Shown piece after piece: positions 34,521 through 43,554 of a stretch of DNA of 64,000 nt. The DNA is from an uncultured Clostridia bacterium (GTDB lineage: Bacteria > Bacillota > Clostridia > Christensenellales > UBA1242), in NCBI GenBank assembly GCA_944350115.1, contig CALVNZ010000005.1, positions 22,465-86,464 of the forward strand, in the 5' to 3' direction. The notes beneath the pieces were generated by a model. That model was not told where the DNA came from, did not search any database, and saw only the letters and a list, made by a program, of their open reading frames with translations. The translations under genes were made by a program, and so were the position numbers. Position 1 is the stretch's first letter. Every line of letters begins with the position of its first letter.

Positions 34521-37022
34521 ATGGAAAAAAGAACTTTATTAATTGATGGAAATAGTTTGGCAAACCGCGCTTTTTATGCTTTGCCTTTTTTAACAACGCC
34601 AAAAGGTAAGCCTTCAGGCGCAGTTTTTGGCTTTATGAATATTCTTGTTAAAATTATTTCAGAGGAACAACCAGATGGCATTTTAGTGGCGTTTGACCAT
34701 GCTAGAAAAACATTTAGAAATGAAATTTTTAAAGATTATAAAGCAACTAGAAAAGAAACTCCAAGCGAGCTTATTTCTCAATTTCCAGAAATAAAAAAAC
34801 TTTTAGAGCAAATGAACATCACAATTGTTGAGCAAGAAGGCATTGAGGCGGACGACATTTTAGGCACTGCCGTCAAAAATATATCTGGCAAAAAAATTAT
34901 TCTCTCAGGCGATCGCGATCTTTTGCAATTAATAAGTGATGACACAGAGGTTTGGCTGACCATGAAAGGCGTTTCTGTTGTAAACAAAATAGACACACAG
35001 AATTTAAAAACACAATTTAATCTATCGCCAAGTCAAGTTGTTGATTTAAAAGCTTTAATGGGGGACTCTTCTGACAATATTCCAGGTGTTAGCGGAGTTG
35101 GAGAAAAGACTGCTCAAAAACTTATAGATGAATTCGGTTCGCTTGATGGAGTTTATCAAAATATTGATAAAATATCGGGAAAACTTAAAGAAAAACTTGT
35201 CGAAGGCAAAGGCTCGGCATATCTTTCTTACGAGCTTGCCACTATCAAAACGGACTGTTCATTAAATGTTGATTTTAATAATTTAAGTTATGATTTTCCT
35301 TTTTCTTCTTCGGTTCAAAAATCATTTAAAGACTTTGCTTTTGGAAGCTTGTTAAAAAGAAATGATTTGTTTGGCGACAGCATTATTGTTGAAGATAAAA
35401 CAAGAATTTTGCTTGATTCAACTGAAAAAATTGACGAATTTATTGCTACTATAAAAGATAAGTTGGCTTTTAATTTTGAAAAAATGGAATTTGCGGTTAG
35501 TCCTGGTAAAATCTATTATTTAAGTCCAACATTTGATATGTTTATGGCAAACATCTCTCTTGGCGATTTAATTTTAAAAATGCAACCAATTTTTCAAAAT
35601 GAAAAGATTTTAAAATTTACTATTTCAACAAAAAAAGATTTGCATAAGCTTGGGGAAATGGGCGTTGGATTCGCAAATTATTTTGACTTAAAACTTGCGT
35701 CTTATCTTATTCATACAGGTCAAAGTGGTGAATTTGTTTCAGATTCGTGTGATGAATGGTTTGCTTTAAAAGATGTTTTATTGCAAGACTTGAAAAAAAT
35801 GGATTTAACTGATCTTTATTTCAATTTAGAGCTTCCTTTAACAGAAGTTTTGTATAGAATGGAACGAGATGGTTTTAAAATCGATGAATCGCAACTAGAA
35901 CAGCTTGACCAAGAATTTACTTCAAAACTAGAAACTTTGACGAAAGAAATTTATAATGAAGCTGGTGAAGAGTTCAACATCAATTCTCCAAAACAAGTGG
36001 CAGAAATATTATTTGATAAGTTGCAACTTTTTGCTTATTCAAACAAAAAACGTTCGACAGGCATTGAAGTTTTGGAAGAATTAAAATATGCTCATCCAAT
36101 AGTTGAACTAATTATCAATTATAGAAAATATCAAAAATTAAAATCAACTTATATTGATGTTTACAAGCATATTTGCCAAGAAAAAGGAAGCATCATTCAC
36201 ACAAGTTTCCATCAATCGCTCACAAACACTGGCAGGCTTTCTAGCTCTGACCCAAATTTGCAAAACATTCCTACAAATGATGAAGAGGGGCGTTCATTAA
36301 GAAAAATTTTTGTTTCAAAATTTGATGGGGGTTGTCTTGTAAGTGCAGACTACAACCAAATTGAATTGCGACTTCTTGCAGACATGTCAAACGAAACCAA
36401 ACTGATTGAAATTTACAAACAGGGAGAAGACATACACACAGCAACTGCTTGCCAAATTTTTGGTGTTAAACCGCAAGACGTAACACAAAAAATGAGACGT
36501 GAGGCAAAAGCTGTAAATTTTGGCATAATTTATGGCATAAGTGACTATGGTTTGTCTCAAAACATAAAAGTATCAAGAAAAAGTGCAAAAGAATACATTG
36601 ATTCATATTTTGAAAAATATCCAAAAGTTAAAGAATTTTCTGAAAACAATATTAAATTTGCAAAAGAAAATGGCTTTATAAAAACAAAATATGGACGAAT
36701 TAGACACATACCTGAACTTCAATCATCAAATTATAATGTTAGAACTTTTGGTGAAAGGGTGGCAATGAATATGCCTCTTCAAGGCACGGCGTCAGACATA
36801 ATCAAAATGAGCATGTTGAAAGTTGAAAATCTTTTAAAGAAACAAAATTTAAAATCTGAATTAATTTTGCAAATTCATGACGAACTTGTTTTAGATGTTT
36901 ATCCGGGAGAAGAAGAAAAAGTGTTAAAACTTCTTCATGAAGCTATGGAAAATTGGATAAATCTTAAGGTTCCTCTTCCAATTTCAATAAATTTCGGTAA
37001 AAATCTTTTGGAATGTAAGTAA
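34521..37022 (+). CDS. polA: DNA polymerase I
   Basis: PolA fills repair gaps and removes Okazaki primers. The 5'-nuclease domain covers residues about 1-290 (LLIDGNSLANRAFYA, EADDILGT, GDRDLLQL, ALMGDSSDNIPGVSGVGEKTA). The middle 3'-exonuclease domain has lost its acidic DxE signature, as in Bacillus PolA. The polymerase domain (about 450-833) has motif A SADYNQIELRLLADMS, motif B RREAKAVNFGIIYG and motif C QIHDELVLDV. At 833 aa it is complete. The ATG is 6 nt from the -10 box with no ribosome site. Confidence 0.96.
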   Translation: MEKRTLLIDGNSLANRAFYALPFLTTPKGKPSGAVFGFMNILVKIISEEQPDGILVAFDHARKTFRNEIFKDYKATRKETPSELISQFPEIKKLLEQMNITIVEQEGIEADDILGTAVKNISGKKIILSGDRDLLQLISDDTEVWLTMKGVSVVNKIDTQNLKTQFNLSPSQVVDLKALMGDSSDNIPGVSGVGEKTAQKLIDEFGSLDGVYQNIDKISGKLKEKLVEGKGSAYLSYELATIKTDCSLNVDFNNLSYDFPFSSSVQKSFKDFAFGSLLKRNDLFGDSIIVEDKTRILLDSTEKIDEFIATIKDKLAFNFEKMEFAVSPGKIYYLSPTFDMFMANISLGDLILKMQPIFQNEKILKFTISTKKDLHKLGEMGVGFANYFDLKLASYLIHTGQSGEFVSDSCDEWFALKDVLLQDLKKMDLTDLYFNLELPLTEVLYRMERDGFKIDESQLEQLDQEFTSKLETLTKEIYNEAGEEFNINSPKQVAEILFDKLQLFAYSNKKRSTGIEVLEELKYAHPIVELIINYRKYQKLKSTYIDVYKHICQEKGSIIHTSFHQSLTNTGRLSSSDPNLQNIPTNDEEGRSLRKIFVSKFDGGCLVSADYNQIELRLLADMSNETKLIEIYKQGEDIHTATACQIFGVKPQDVTQKMRREAKAVNFGIIYGISDYGLSQNIKVSRKSAKEYIDSYFEKYPKVKEFSENNIKFAKENGFIKTKYGRIRHIPELQSSNYNVRTFGERVAMNMPLQGTASDIIKMSMLKVENLLKKQNLKSELILQIHDELVLDVYPGEEEKVLKLLHEAMENWINLKVPLPISINFGKNLLECK

Positions 37023-37027
37023 TTTAT

Positions 37028-37057
37028 TTGACTTGAAAAGAAATCTTGGTTTATAAT
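37028..37057 (+). promoter_or_regulatory. Promoter for leaderless ruvX
   Basis: TTGACT at 37028-37033, 18-nt spacer, TATAAT at 37052-37057. Two in-frame ATGs follow at 37062 and 37065, 4 and 7 nt downstream. Confidence 0.7.
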
Positions 37058-37064
37058 TATCATG

Positions 37065-37490
37065 ATGATGAAGTCGAATAGCAAAAGATTTATGGGGCTT
37101 GATTATGGCGATAAACGAATAGGGATTGCTTTTTCCGATTTGACTGGAACAATTGCCACAGCATTTGAAGTTTACACCAGAAAAAACGAAGAAGATGATT
37201 TAAACTATTTGTTTGATTTAGCTAAAAATCAAGAAGCGACTAAAATTATTTTGGGGCTTCCTCTCAATGCTGACGGAACGGAAGGCGAGCGAACAAGATT
37301 GACTTACGATTTTGGTGAAAAATTAAAAAATAAAACTGGAATTGAAGTCGACTATTATGATGAAAGATTTTCTTCTTTAGAAGCAGAAGAAATCTTAAAA
37401 GAAGCTCGTTTACCTTGGCAAGAGAGAAAAAAGCTCTTAGACAAAGTTGCTGCACAAATCATTTTGCAAGACTATCTCAACTCTAACTAA
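37065..37490 (+). CDS. ruvX: Putative Holliday junction resolvase RuvX (YqgF)
   Basis: RuvX/YqgF has an RNase H-like fold and is linked to pre-16S rRNA processing and Holliday junction cleavage. The motifs MGLDYGDKRIGIAFSD, IILGLPLNADG and VDYYDERFSSLEAEEIL are present, and the C-terminal Asp-containing helix (LLDKVAAQIILQDYL) is intact. The ATG at 37065 fits a transcription start 7 nt after the -10; ATG 37062 would add one Met. It is followed 16 bp later by a DUF1292 gene, a common pairing. Confidence 0.9.
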   Translation: MMKSNSKRFMGLDYGDKRIGIAFSDLTGTIATAFEVYTRKNEEDDLNYLFDLAKNQEATKIILGLPLNADGTEGERTRLTYDFGEKLKNKTGIEVDYYDERFSSLEAEEILKEARLPWQERKKLLDKVAAQIILQDYLNSN

Positions 37491-37506
37491 TAAAAGGGGA
37501 ATTATT

Positions 37507-37923
37507 ATGGCACAAAAAACAAATAAAACAGAAAAAGAAGAAATTGTAAAAGTTGACTTATTAGATGTCCTTCTTGACGAAAAAAACACTGCTCCGATTT
37601 ATATGACTGACGAAAATGGTCGTCAACTTAAATTTGATCAAGTTGCAGTTATTCCTTATGGTGACGAAGATCTTTATTGCATTTTAAAACCTTTGACAAA
37701 ACTTGAAGGCATTGCAGATGATGAAGCTATTGTGTTTAAAGTTGAAGAAGACAAAGAAGGCAACGCTATTTTAAGAGTTGAAGAAAATGAACAAATAGCA
37801 ATTGCAATTTTTGATCAATATTACAACCTTATTGAAGAAGCAGAAAAATCAAAGAAAAAACCTGCTACAACAAAGAAAACAACAAAAACGACAACAAAGA
37901 AAACAACAGGTTCTAAAAATTAA
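37507..37923 (+). CDS. DUF1292 family protein with Thr/Lys tail
   Basis: Residues about 15-105 match DUF1292: IYMTDENGRQLKFDQVAVIPYGDEDLYCILKP style beta strands followed by EAIVFKVEEDKEGNAILRVEENEQIAIAIFDQY (both cited in part). The last 25 residues are a low-complexity TTKKTTKTTTKK tail. ATG 37507 has an AAAGGGGAA ribosome site; the frame is open further upstream into ruvX, but no start there is credible. The family is of unknown function and commonly follows ruvX. Confidence 0.82.
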   Translation: MAQKTNKTEKEEIVKVDLLDVLLDEKNTAPIYMTDENGRQLKFDQVAVIPYGDEDLYCILKPLTKLEGIADDEAIVFKVEEDKEGNAILRVEENEQIAIAIFDQYYNLIEEAEKSKKKPATTKKTTKTTTKKTTGSKN

Positions 37924-38000
37924 TAATATCGGTATAAAAAGCCTTCTAATTGCTCACAATAAGGGCACAGGGAAACCTGAAAAATAGGGAGGTGAAAATT

Positions 38001-38141
38001 ATGTTCGGCAAAAATAAATCTGCTAAACAAAGCAAGAAGTCTGCAAAAAACAACGCTCAAAACAAGAACGTTGAGGCTTCAAGCGAAAGAGCTTGCTCGA
38101 ATTCTGCAAAGTCAGAAAACAAGTCAGCTTCTAGAAAGTAG
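38001..38141 (+). CDS. 46-aa Lys/Ser/Asn-rich basic protein
   Basis: Starts MFGKNKSAKQSKKSAKNNAQ and ends KSASRK; almost half the residues are Lys, Ser, Asn or Ala. One of the strongest ribosome sites in the window (GGGAGGTGA, 7 nt before the ATG) and a following terminator indicate a highly translated gene. The composition suggests a nucleic-acid-binding or spore-core role, but no family match is claimed. An in-frame ATG at 37950 exists but lacks a ribosome site. Confidence 0.65.
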   Translation: MFGKNKSAKQSKKSAKNNAQNKNVEASSERACSNSAKSENKSASRK

Positions 38142-38150
38142 CCTTACGAA

Positions 38151-38182
38151 AAAGGGCGACCAATTAGGTCGTCTTTTTTTTT
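38151..38182 (+). terminator. Terminator after the 46-aa gene
   Basis: AAGGGCGACC pairs with GGTCGTCTT (two G-T pairs), loop AATTA, then nine T. Confidence 0.8.
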
Positions 38183-38231
38183 GATTTGTTTGCTTGACAA
38201 AATAATATTTTTATAATAAGTTTATATTGTA

Positions 38232-40022
38232 ATGAAAAACAAAAACGATAAAAGACCAAATATTATTTCCCGTTGGTATAAACTTGCAGAGCCAAGCAAA
38301 TCTTTATGGTTTTGGCAAATAATTACATATTGTTTATATGTTATTTTTTATACAATCATCACAATTTTTGCAGCAAGAACTATAAATTGTATGTATGAAG
38401 GAAATTGGAAGTGGGCATTTATTTATTTGGGAATAGAATTACTAACATTAGTTTTGAGAAATATCTTTTTACATTTTGAATATATAGCCTATGGTAAACA
38501 GCACATACATATTAGGAAAGTTGTTGCCAAAAAAATATATAATAAAATTCTTTCTTGTGAAAGTAATAAAATTAAAAATTTTACAAAAGAAAAACTTATT
38601 AATATTTCGTTAAGCAACATTTCATATATCGCTGAATTTCCTGATCCTGTAGCAAAATTTATTGCCATTTTAATTCAAGTGATAATAACTCTTGTGATTA
38701 TTTTTGTAGCTAATATCTGGGCAGGTTTGATAGTCATTGTTGTTGGCGTGATAAACTTTTTTGTTTACTATTTTTATAATAAAAAAATGGGCAAAATCAT
38801 GCTAGAACAGCATGAAAAGAATGACGAAGTTTTTCAATCCTATAATAAAATAATAGATGGAAGAGCCGTTATCAACGAATTCGCAAGCAAAGAAAAATAT
38901 GAAGGGGAAATTCTAGATAATGTTGATAAATATTCCAAAGCCTACGCTAAATATTATAATGTCTATTCTTTGAAGACAAATATTAATTTCGCGGTTTGGA
39001 ATGTTATTATTTATGGCGTAACAGCGCTTATGTTATATTTTGTAAGTCAAGGCACGCTTGCAATAGAAGTTTATCTTATAATAGTTCCATATCTTTCTTC
39101 TGGCACAACAAAACTCACGGAATTATTTGACAAATCCTCATTTTTGGAAAATATGCGTGTGGATGTCGACAGGGTGAATTTGATTTTAGGCTTGTCAGAC
39201 AAAGAACTTATTCAATATGGCGAAATAAATGCAGAAACTATCGGTTATAATCTCGGTTTGATTTCTGTGAATTATCAAAACACTGATAAATCTTCTGAAA
39301 ATTACGGCGTTTTGAAAGATGTTGATATTTCTTTTAAAATGAATGCTATTAATTTAATTAAAGGCAGTAAAGGAAGCGGGAAAAGGCTTATATTCAACTT
39401 ATTAAGGAGATATATTAAGCCACAATCTGGAACCGTTTTGTTGGATAATTTGGACTTGTATAGTTATAACGAAGCAACTTTTAAATCGCATATTTATTAT
39501 TGCTCATCTCATCCAACCTTTATTAAAGGTTCAATAAAAGAGAATTTGCTTTTGGCGAACAAGGATTTTAAAAAGATCGTTGATGTGTGCAAAAATGTTG
39601 AAGTTTATGATGTGATCATGGCAATGCCAAATAGTTTTGAAACTCAAATTTCTGATATTAAAGCGTCCAGTACTTTGTTTTTAATTGGTCTTGCTAGGGC
39701 AGTTCTTTCAAATTGTAAAATATTAATGGTTTATGAACTTCCAGAAGATTGCCCTCCTATTTTTAGAAAGAAAGTAAAAAATTTGTTAAAAAATTATTAT
39801 ATCGATAAAACTATACTTATTTTCTCACATAGCGATGTTTATGATGACATAAGCGAATTAATTTATGAAATTTCTAACGGCAAAGTAAAAAAAGTTTTAA
39901 CGGGTCAAAAAGAAGCACTGAGAAAAAAAGAAAAAGTAATAGATAGTGACGAATCATTAAAAATTGATAATTTAAAAAGTGCAAAGAAAAAAACGAGAAA
40001 GGGAAATCAACAAAAAAAATAA
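38232..40022 (+). CDS. ABC-exporter-like membrane protein with degenerate nucleotide-binding domain
   Basis: The 596-aa protein has the layout of a half-size ABC exporter: six membrane helices (residues about 25-310), then a nucleotide-binding-domain fold. Every ATPase motif is altered. Walker A reads GSKGSGKR (about 378-385; the Mg-coordinating Ser/Thr is Arg). The Q-loop Gln is missing (YCSSHP). No LSGGQ is present (KASSTLFLIGLARAVL sits there). Walker B ends VYE instead of LDE (about 499-501). Only the switch His (FSHSD) remains. The frame is intact, so it may be a non-hydrolysing structural or sensory paralogue. No ribosome site; TATAAT at 38212-38217 lies 14 nt before the ATG. Confidence 0.75.
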   Translation: MKNKNDKRPNIISRWYKLAEPSKSLWFWQIITYCLYVIFYTIITIFAARTINCMYEGNWKWAFIYLGIELLTLVLRNIFLHFEYIAYGKQHIHIRKVVAKKIYNKILSCESNKIKNFTKEKLINISLSNISYIAEFPDPVAKFIAILIQVIITLVIIFVANIWAGLIVIVVGVINFFVYYFYNKKMGKIMLEQHEKNDEVFQSYNKIIDGRAVINEFASKEKYEGEILDNVDKYSKAYAKYYNVYSLKTNINFAVWNVIIYGVTALMLYFVSQGTLAIEVYLIIVPYLSSGTTKLTELFDKSSFLENMRVDVDRVNLILGLSDKELIQYGEINAETIGYNLGLISVNYQNTDKSSENYGVLKDVDISFKMNAINLIKGSKGSGKRLIFNLLRRYIKPQSGTVLLDNLDLYSYNEATFKSHIYYCSSHPTFIKGSIKENLLLANKDFKKIVDVCKNVEVYDVIMAMPNSFETQISDIKASSTLFLIGLARAVLSNCKILMVYELPEDCPPIFRKKVKNLLKNYYIDKTILIFSHSDVYDDISELIYEISNGKVKKVLTGQKEALRKKEKVIDSDESLKIDNLKSAKKKTRKGNQQKK

Positions 40023-40044
40023 AGCACAATCAAGTGCTTTTTTT
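40021..40044 (+). terminator. Terminator after the ABC-like gene
   Basis: AAAGCAC paired with GTGCTTT, loop AATCAA, then four more T. Confidence 0.8.
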
Positions 40045-40139
40045 CATATACAAAATTTCACAAAAAACTCACATGTTTTAGAGAGTATTTTTTTAATCAT
40101 TGCATACAAATAAGAGTAGTGATTAAAAAAGGAGCTTCT

Positions 40140-40910
40140 ATGTGGGAATTTGCAATCAATGTCAATTTTGAAAAAATAGAACTTGCCAATTCATTATTTA
40201 AAATTTTGAAAAAAGATTTGTCGAAATTTGATGCGTTGGTTGTTTTAACAAAAGAGCCTCCATTTAACAAAATTGTTCTTGCGGTAAAAAAAGAATTTCG
40301 TCCTGAAACGGAAATTGTTTTGCTTAAAACAATCAGTCTTGTCATTTGTTGCTATTTTAAAGCTGAATTTTTAAATCGCCATTTGTTTTTGCCTTCACAT
40401 GATGAAATAGGTGTTACTGCTTTTAAAAAAGCATTGATTAATTTTGATAAAGAAACAGATTATTTTTTAATATCTAAAAATTTAAGATTTGAAGGAAATT
40501 TATATCTTGAATCTTTTTACGAATTCAAATTAAGAAAATTGAGAGAGAAATGGGAAGAACTTATAAAACTTGCAAATGAAAATCGTGATTATTTGGTTTC
40601 AGTTGATGCGTTTAATGATTTACTTAAATTTTTAATTGATAATCTAGATATTTGCAAAGATGAAATAGATGTTATTGAAGAAGAAGATGAGCATTATTAT
40701 GTTTGTGATGAAGGGAAAAAAGGGGAAATGATGGGAAGTTCTGCTTTGGTTTCACTTCTTATTGACCTTTCGCCGCAAAAAATAAATTTTTACTATAAAA
40801 ATGAAAATCATGCCACTGACTTATTAAAAACAATATTCGACAGACGCATAAATTTAAAAGCTTGTTCATCTTTGCAAAATTTTTCAAACATAACGCCTAT
40901 TTTGAGATAA
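40140..40910 (+). CDS. ytxC: YtxC-like putative sporulation protein
   Basis: The 256-aa protein fits YtxC by position, directly upstream of thrS as in B. subtilis, and by a few C-terminal features. These are a helical middle (FKLRKLREKWEELIKLANE), then SSALVSLLIDLSPQKINFYY and a terminal RRINLKACSSL. YtxC is of unknown biochemical function. Start ATG 40140 has an AAAAAGGAG site; an in-frame GTG upstream is not supported. The N-terminal half is less recognisable, so the call is tentative. Confidence 0.6.
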   Translation: MWEFAINVNFEKIELANSLFKILKKDLSKFDALVVLTKEPPFNKIVLAVKKEFRPETEIVLLKTISLVICCYFKAEFLNRHLFLPSHDEIGVTAFKKALINFDKETDYFLISKNLRFEGNLYLESFYEFKLRKLREKWEELIKLANENRDYLVSVDAFNDLLKFLIDNLDICKDEIDVIEEEDEHYYVCDEGKKGEMMGSSALVSLLIDLSPQKINFYYKNENHATDLLKTIFDRRINLKACSSLQNFSNITPILR

Positions 40911-40923
40911 TGCTCAAAAATGA

Positions 40924-40952
40924 TTGACTTATAAAAACAAATGTCATATAAT
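40924..40952 (+). promoter_or_regulatory. Promoter of the thrS T-box transcript
   Basis: TTGACT at 40924-40929, 17-nt spacer, TATAAT at 40947-40952; about 240 nt of leader precede thrS. Confidence 0.75.
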
Positions 40953-40958
40953 GTTCTA

Positions 40959-41165
40959 GTAACGCTGAGTTAAAAGACAAGTAGCATCCTTAAAAGCATT
41001 CAGAGAAAAGTTGGTTGGTGAAAAACTTTTGGTGGAGAGGATCAGTGAAACCACTTTTGACGATGAAGCCGACAATTTAACATAAAGTGGCACAAATTTG
41101 TGCAATTAAGGTGGAACCGCGGTTTATTTAATCGTCCTTAAAATTTAAGGGCGATTTTTATTTTG
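40959..41165 (+). promoter_or_regulatory. T-box riboswitch controlling thrS (Thr, specifier ACC)
   Basis: The T-box sequence AAGGTGGAACCGCGG lies at 41108-41122. It is followed by a terminator (41131-41165) whose stem CGTCCTTAAA pairs with TTTAAGGGCG and ends in T-rich sequence. The specifier region GAA-ACC-AC at 41048-41054 gives a Thr codon ACC at 41050-41052, matching the downstream gene. Uncharged tRNA-Thr (GGU anticodon) would stabilise the antiterminator and allow thrS transcription. Confidence 0.93.
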
Positions 41166-41190
41166 CCCTATGAAAAAAAAGGAGTCAAAT

Positions 41191-42930
41191 ATGGAAAAAA
41201 TTGAAAAAAAAGATGAAAAACTCATGATGATGCGTCACTCACTTGCTCACGTTCTTGCAAAAGCTTTAATGCAACTTTATCCAAAAACAAAATTGACAAT
41301 TGGGCCTGCAATTGATGATGGTTTTTATTATGACATTGATTTGCAAAGACCTATAACGCCTGATGATTATGCTTCAATTGAAAAGAAAATGAAAGAAATA
41401 ATCAACAAAGGTGAAGAATTTAAAAGGGAAGTCGTTTCTAGAGAGCAGGCTTTAAAAATTTTTAAAGGAAATGAATATAAAGAAGAACTTGTTCGTGACC
41501 TTCCTGAAAATGAAGAAATTTCTTTGTATTACCTAGGGAATGATTTTGTAGATTTATGCCGTGGACCTCACGTTAGTTCAACAAGAGAACTACAAAATGT
41601 TGGTTTTAAAATTCATGCTGTCAATGGAGCTTATTGGCGAGGAAACGAAAAAAACAAAATGCTTCAAAGAGTTTATGCATATGGATTCAAAACCAAGTCA
41701 GACCTTGCTCAACATATTGCTTTGATTGAAGAAGCAAAAAAGCGTGATAACCGAAAACTAGGAAAAGAGTTAAATTTATTTATGATTTCACCGGAAGGGC
41801 CAGGATTTCCATTCTATCTTCCAAATGGCATGATAGTTCGCAATCTTTTGATTGATTATTGGCGAGAAATTCACACAAAAGCTGGATATGTTGAAATATC
41901 AACGCCAATCATGCTTTCTCAACATTTATGGGAAACTTCAGGGCATTGGGATCATTACAAAAACAATATGTATACAACAAAAATTGATGACACTTTATTT
42001 GCTATCAAACCTATGAATTGCCCAGGTGGAATTTTAGTTTACAAAAATTCACCACATTCTTATCGTGATTTGCCGATGAGAGTTGGCGAACTTGGACTTG
42101 TTCATAGACATGAAAAATCAGGTGAACTTGGGGGACTTTTAAGAGTTCGATGTTTTACACAAGATGATGCTCACATATTTATGATGCCGTCACAGATAAA
42201 AGAAGAAATAAAAAATGTTGTAAAACTTATTAATGAAGTTTACAGTTTGTTTGGCTTTTCTTATTTTGTTGAACTTTCAACTAGACCTGAAAACAGCATG
42301 GGCAGTGATGAAGACTGGGAATTGGCAACAGATGCATTAAAGAATGCTCTTGATGAAATGAATCTTGATTATATTGTAAACGAAGGCGATGGTGCATTCT
42401 ATGGCCCTAAAATTGATTTTCATTTAAAAGATGCTTTGGGAAGGACTTGGCAATGCGGGACGATTCAACTTGATTTCCAACTTCCACAACGTTTTGAGTT
42501 AGAATACACCGGAGAAGATGGAGCAAAACATCAACCAATCATGATTCACAGAGTTGTTTATGGTTCAATGGAAAGATTTATGGGAATTTTAATTGAACAT
42601 TTTGCAGGTGCTTTTCCTGTTTGGCTTGCACCTGAACAAGTGCGCATACTGCCAATTACTGACAGAGCAAATGAGTATGGAAAAGAAATATTAAATGAGC
42701 TTAAAAAATTAAATATTAGAGCAACCCTTGACGACAGAAATGAAAAAGTCGGATATAAAATTAGAGAAGCTGCTTCAATGAAAATTCCTTATCAAATAAT
42801 TGTGGGAGATGAAGAAATTGTTAGCAAAACTATTTCTCTTCGTGGCAGGGGAAATGAAAACAAAAGTGGTTTAAAACTTGCTGATTTTGTCGAAAGAATT
42901 TTAGAAGAAATAAAAACGCGTAAAATTTAA
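41191..42930 (+). CDS. thrS: Threonyl-tRNA synthetase lacking the TGS domain
   Basis: ThrRS charges tRNA-Thr. The editing domain is intact (RHSLAHVLAKA and DLCRGPHV, the HxxxH and CxxxH sites). So are the class II catalytic core with zinc ligands in PMNCPGG, DDAHIF and IMIHRV, and the C-terminal anticodon domain. The protein is 579 aa; canonical bacterial ThrRS is about 640 aa because a TGS domain precedes the editing domain. Here the chain begins almost at the editing domain, and the T-box terminator lies too close upstream to allow a longer form. ATG 41191 has an AAAAGGAG site. Confidence 0.95.
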   Translation: MEKIEKKDEKLMMMRHSLAHVLAKALMQLYPKTKLTIGPAIDDGFYYDIDLQRPITPDDYASIEKKMKEIINKGEEFKREVVSREQALKIFKGNEYKEELVRDLPENEEISLYYLGNDFVDLCRGPHVSSTRELQNVGFKIHAVNGAYWRGNEKNKMLQRVYAYGFKTKSDLAQHIALIEEAKKRDNRKLGKELNLFMISPEGPGFPFYLPNGMIVRNLLIDYWREIHTKAGYVEISTPIMLSQHLWETSGHWDHYKNNMYTTKIDDTLFAIKPMNCPGGILVYKNSPHSYRDLPMRVGELGLVHRHEKSGELGGLLRVRCFTQDDAHIFMMPSQIKEEIKNVVKLINEVYSLFGFSYFVELSTRPENSMGSDEDWELATDALKNALDEMNLDYIVNEGDGAFYGPKIDFHLKDALGRTWQCGTIQLDFQLPQRFELEYTGEDGAKHQPIMIHRVVYGSMERFMGILIEHFAGAFPVWLAPEQVRILPITDRANEYGKEILNELKKLNIRATLDDRNEKVGYKIREAASMKIPYQIIVGDEEIVSKTISLRGRGNENKSGLKLADFVERILEEIKTRKI

Positions 42931-42939
42931 CAAATTTGT

Positions 42940-42968
42940 TTGGTGAAGCGACTTTAATATGTTATAAT
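42940..42968 (+). promoter_or_regulatory. Promoter of yajC
   Basis: TTGGTG at 42940-42945, 17-nt spacer, TATAAT at 42963-42968. Confidence 0.55.
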
Positions 42969-43000
42969 CGCCATATCAAAAAGAAAAAAGGAGAGTAATT

Positions 43001-43474
43001 ATGTCATTATTATTAGGTTTAGACACAACACAAATCATTTTAATTTGTCTGATCGCTGTTTTGCTTATTGCATATCCTATTTTAATGGTTACTAAAAATA
43101 AAAAAGAAAACCAAAGGATCACCGAACAAACCAATTCTTTAAAGCGTGGAGATAAAGTTTTGACGACAAGCGGTGTTTATGGGAAAATCATCGACATCAA
43201 ACTTGAAGGAACATCAAAACAAATCACCATTGAAACAGGTTCTGGAAATTATAAAAGTTATATGACAATTGATGCTTATGCAATTTATTCTGTGATAAAA
43301 GATGAAATTCCTGTTGCAAAGGACATCACAAAGGCAGAAGAAATAGCAGAAGATAAAAAAGAAGAAGCAAAAGAAACAGAATCAAAAGAAGTTGCCAAAA
43401 CCGAAGAAAAGCCACTGGAAGAAAAAAAACCTGTTAAAGCTAAAGCGAAGAAAAAAGAAAACAAAAAAGCGTAA
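43001..43474 (+). CDS. yajC: Preprotein translocase subunit YajC with charged tail
   Basis: YajC is the small SecDF-associated membrane protein. One helix (residues about 9-29) is followed by the conserved cytoplasmic domain SLKRGDKVLTTSGVYGKIIDI and an Lys/Glu/Ala-rich tail from about residue 110 (EKPLEEKKPVKAKAKKKENKKA in part). At 157 aa it is longer than the roughly 110-aa norm because of that tail. An AAGGAGAG ribosome site precedes the ATG. secD lies two genes downstream. Confidence 0.9.
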   Translation: MSLLLGLDTTQIILICLIAVLLIAYPILMVTKNKKENQRITEQTNSLKRGDKVLTTSGVYGKIIDIKLEGTSKQITIETGSGNYKSYMTIDAYAIYSVIKDEIPVAKDITKAEEIAEDKKEEAKETESKEVAKTEEKPLEEKKPVKAKAKKKENKKA

Positions 43475-43493
43475 AATCTTGCGCTTTTTTTTC
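43463..43493 (+). terminator. Terminator after yajC
   Basis: AAAAAGCG paired with CGCTTTTT followed by more T; the 5' arm lies in the last yajC codons. Confidence 0.75.
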
Positions 43494-43554
43494 ATAGGCT
43501 CCAACTTGTCCGCATAAATATAAGGTAGTATATTTTTTGTTAAAGGAGTCAATT

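Noticed and set aside
37447..37506. Upstream start for the DUF1292 gene inside ruvX
   Set aside because: The ATG at 37507 has a strong ribosome site and starts where the family normally begins; the extra 20 codons are the ruvX end read in another frame.
40085..40111. Sigma-E/K-type promoter upstream of the YtxC-like gene (CATACAAAT)
   Set aside because: The -10-like match is suggestive, but no -35 element lies at the correct spacing; the same holds for a CATATACAT upstream of sigK.
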